A stretch of DNA of 11,351 nt. Origin: Prototheca cutis (lineage: Eukaryota > Chlorophyta > Trebouxiophyceae > Chlorellales > Chlorellaceae). The position numbers and the translations under genes were made by a program. How positions within the stretch are numbered: the first letter of the stretch is position 1; each line of letters begins with the position of its first letter. Shown one piece after another: positions 9,001-11,351 of this stretch. The stretch lies in contig BCIH01000001.1 in the NCBI GenBank assembly GCA_002897115.2, forward strand, positions 1,264,576 through 1,275,926. Direction: 5' to 3'. A model generated the notes under the pieces. The model was given only the letters and a program-made list of their open reading frames with translations, made no database searches and was not told the DNA's origin.

Positions 9001-10195
9001 TCGATGTGGACGGGGCTCCCGGGTGCGCCGGTCCTGGTGACGAGGTTTAAACAGTGGCCTGGCATGGCGGCCGCGAGTTCGGCATCCATGGCGGGCTTGG
9101 GTCGATCGGCCAGCACGACGACCGTGCCACACATCGCGCCGCGGTCGCGTTGCATGACGTCGATCTGGCGCAGCAGCGGCACGAGCTGTGGGGACCAGCC
9201 TAACACGAGCGTGTGGTCCCGGGCAGCTACGGGGAAGCTGCCGCGTCGGATGGCATCGTACCGCGCATTCACGTCCTCGGTGATGACGCCGAGCACCAGG
9301 GCAAACGTCAGGGTCCCCAGGAAAAAGAGCACGCTNTTGACCCCGGTAGCAACGGCATTGACGTCACCCAGCACCGTGGCACCAGGGAAATGGTACAGAT
9401 TGCCAAATGCCTGGACCAGCGCCGCTGCTAATGGCTGGCCGCTGGCCTGTCTGCGGNGTGGCATTGACGTGGTGGCTGTTGGGCAAAAATGCGGGCGTGT
9501 CAATGGCTAGACATCACCTCAAAACCTCAACAACGAACAAATGCAGAACCTCAAAGANTCCCCAAGCCCCACTTTTACCTGTAGATCAGGGCACCGGCGA
9601 CCACAAAGGGTGCGCCCAGGAGGAAATAGCCGCCCACCTTGGCCCGCAGTGTGCCCAGCATGATCCGCTGCTGGACCTGGTACAGCAGCCAGGACCCNGC
9701 TGCTCGCTTAAGCCAGCCGACATAGGCCCTGACCGTTGCCAAGTAGCTTTGGAGGCCGCCATTGAAGGTCTGCATGCCACAGGTCAGGTTCGTGGGATAC
9801 CCAACTGGGGTGCCCATTTGGCCGGAGAGGATGGGTTGATTGGTGGGAGAGAATGNGCCGACTCACAAGGAGGGCACCAGGCACAAAAATGCCATAGCAC
9901 CGTGTCAATGAAACAGCACTCCCCCGGTATACTGCCTGCAGAAGAACTCATCCATGTATTCTCGACCTCAGTGTCATGGCCGTGGGGCTCCGCCGCCGGC
10001 AGCCAGACTGCTGCAGGGGTCTGGATGCTGTCGGGGGCGGTCGACCCCCCCTGTGCAGCCTCATGCAGTTGATCGTCCAGGCTGGGGTGCTTCTCTGTTG
10101 CTGAAGTCTCCACGGCATTCTCTCCCTTGCCGGCAGAGGGTGTCCCCCCATCACCAGAGTGGCCGGTCGCGGACAGAAAGACCGCGCCTCGCCTC
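6064..10195 (-). CDS. CASTOR/POLLUX (DMI1-like) ion channel, 5' end not found
   Basis: Plant members of this family are cation channels of nuclear envelope or plastid membranes; here function is inferred from homology. Exons, minus strand: 10195-9967, 9769-9579, 9450-7491, 7374-7176, 6988-6815, 6649-6490, 6340-6260 and 6157-6064 (TGA), about 1,029 residues. Every junction is GT-AG and restores family order. After a hydrophilic N-terminal stretch come a hydrophobic helix (about 118-140), a pore-like segment AFGNLYHFPG, a second helix (about 177-198) and the signature TFALVLGVITEDVNARYDAIRRG. Next are RCK/NAD-binding-like parts: HTLVLGWSPQLVPLLRQI, GTVVVLADRP, TVVLQATTSS, a second Rossmann-like unit RSIVVLEWG, then HLQADPSDID, ADSVILVNRL, GGRITAELLQSDEI, VADLARARQETALGY and the terminal RDRIIVLM. 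The protein exceeds the usual 800-950 residues through an Asn-rich insertion near 8800, a Pro-rich linker near 7980-8090 and another insertion at 7500-7700. The first exon at 10195 is supported mainly by its splice sites, and the start codon lies further upstream. Many N bases fall in the long exon. Confidence 0.92.
7291..7327. repeat. Short tandem repeat, 16 bases twice at 21-base period
   Basis: GACAGCTGGCCCGGCG occurs at 7291-7306 and again at 7312-7327. The 21-base period preserves frame in the channel gene and gives a seven-residue repeat around AGPAV. It sits at an exon edge in a poorly conserved loop. Confidence 0.85.
8803..8820. repeat. Imperfect trinucleotide repeat (Asn/Ser-rich)
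   Basis: Plus-strand GTTGTT/GCTGCT triplets here read on the minus strand as Asn-rich codons (DNNNSSNS) within the channel gene, just before the conserved TVVLQA strand. The repeat could be a coding low-complexity insertion or part of a short in-frame intron ending at the ATGCAG just upstream of TVVLQA. Confidence 0.6.
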
Positions 10196-11351
10196 CTGGG
10201 AAAATCGTGCACGGAGAAACACCCAATGCTCCTCTCTATTGACGCATACTCACTTGACTAATCAGCAAGACATGTCAGCTGCTCAGTTTCCTGAAACCCA
10301 GGGCCCCCTTCAACCGGCATGAACCAGTAGGTCCCATGCGTGGCCTGTCAGCACTGTCACCCCCTTCTTCACCAAACCCACCCCGCACGAGAGGCAGCCC
10401 GAGTAGGACACCAGGGACACAGCCAAAGCCGAATCCACCGAACCCATCTCACCTCGTAGTTGGCAATGACCGTGGCAACACAGCCTTAACCCCACGAGGC
10501 CGTGCGTGACGAGGACCACGAAGTGGAACCCGGTACCAAGGGGCGACCCTTGACCTGCCCAGCCCCGTGGCCAGATCGGCGCACTGTCCTGGCATGACGA
10601 TGCATTACATATAAATACTGCGAGATTTACAACTGTTTACGATTGCCATATGACATGGAGATGAGCCCGTTTCTCCCTGCCGGTGCCAGCTGCGACACAG
10701 CTGCCGGTTTGGTGACAGAACCTGCTCACTGCTCGGGTCAGCCGTCACAAACAAAACCTCGTTTGGTTCAACCTGAAACGCGACCACCCACACCCACAAG
10801 CATGGTTGCATTACAGCAGCATGTGCGATTAGATACAGCAAGAGCATCGACAAAAGGACAGGCAAAATCAGGGTCTAGGGGTCTGCGCTCTCGTCAAAAC
10901 ACATCAGGCCCACAGACCCGCCGAAAACCAGCCCCGCATCTCATCTCGAGGGAGAGGAGTGCGGCGCATGGCCGCTGGGCGGGGCGAGGACTGATGCTTC
11001 CTCGCGAATGGCCAGCATTGCAATTGCAGCTGGCCGGAAGGAGACCCTCGGCCGATGGCAGACGACGTACCCGTGCAGGGCAAAAATGATGAAACCTTCT
11101 CGAGGTTCGCTAACTCCCACCTGCACAGCAAGGGCATGTCTCCCAAACAAAATGCCTGTTGGGCCGCATTCCCTTGCCGCGTCACTCAGAGGATGGGCTG
11201 GGTTCCTTCCTGGCAGCAGGGCAGGTCGTGCAAGGAGGTTTTAGAAGGCCCTGGAAATTGACCCTGGCACGACAATTGTTGCAACTCGGTGGTCCATCAT
11301 TGAGGTGGTCCACCTTCCTCTTGCCCTGTGGGGGGTGACAATTCACAGCCA
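10196..11351. other. Region without a supported gene; probable 5' part of channel locus
   Basis: These 1.16 kb should contain the missing first exon(s), 5' UTR and promoter of the channel gene on the minus strand, and perhaps the edge of a neighbour. Several short frames exist on both strands, for example a plus-strand frame at 10643-11089 and minus-strand frames at 10310-10519 and 10605-10865. None gives a recognisable domain, and I could not chain them by phase-matched splice sites to the exon at 10195. A strong GTGAGT donor on the minus strand near 10250 sits too close to that acceptor and after stop codons in the required frame. No RNA gene or mobile element was seen. Confidence 0.5.

Noticed and set aside
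10480..10535. Minus-strand peptide FHFVVLVTHGLVG, like the VVLVHG strand of serine esterases
   Set aside because: There is an extra residue before HG, no catalytic GxSxG follows, and the frame leads into unrelated sequence. A chance match is more likely.
10643..11089. 148-codon plus-strand open frame
   Set aside because: Composition is Arg/Ser/Pro-rich and low in coding character, with no motif; the GC-rich sequence has few stops by chance.
1..11351. CRISPR array, phage defence, insertion sequence or operon
   Set aside because: No repeat-spacer pattern, transposase or inverted-repeat pair was seen, and the spliced genes show that the DNA is eukaryotic.

Overview
The window looks like nuclear DNA from a GC-rich eukaryotic microalga, most likely a green alga. 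The coding segments are short to medium exons separated by GT-AG introns of about 100 to 460 bases with GTGAGT or GTGCG donors. A TGTAA polyadenylation motif of the chlorophyte type follows at least two genes, and one gene belongs to the plant and green-algal CASTOR/POLLUX channel family. There are no operons, Shine-Dalgarno sites or other prokaryotic features. About 40 isolated single N bases are scattered from 429 to 9855, as in a consensus with unresolved or heterozygous positions. The genus cannot be determined from the window.

Layout. (1) Bases 1-1615, minus strand: the 5' part of a GH16 / KRE6-SKN1-type beta-glucan gene, six exons, running off the left edge. (2) 1616-2300: no supported gene; it should hold the promoter of gene 1 and the 3' UTR of gene 2. 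(3) 2301-2735, minus: a two-exon gene for a 75-residue Cys-rich protein. (4) 2736-3079: a 344-base head-to-head promoter interval. (5) 3080-3494, plus: a two-exon gene for an 85-residue hydrophilic protein. (6) 3792-5893, plus: a six-exon gene for a 292-residue single-pass type II membrane protein of unknown function, with a (TG)28 tract in one intron. (7) 6064-10195 and beyond, minus: a large CASTOR/POLLUX (DMI1-like) ion-channel gene with at least eight exons. It converges tail-to-tail on gene (6), and its first exon(s) were not found. (8) 10196-11351: no gene I can support.

The gene models were built by hand. Each splice junction was chosen to be GT-AG, to keep the reading frame and, where a family was recognised, to restore its expected protein order. 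No shared pathway links the genes. The GH16 gene points to glucan or cell-wall synthesis, the channel to ion flux across an organelle or nuclear envelope membrane, and the other three are uncharacterised. The most noteworthy points are the atypical pore region and insertions of the channel, and three apparently undescribed small or orphan genes.
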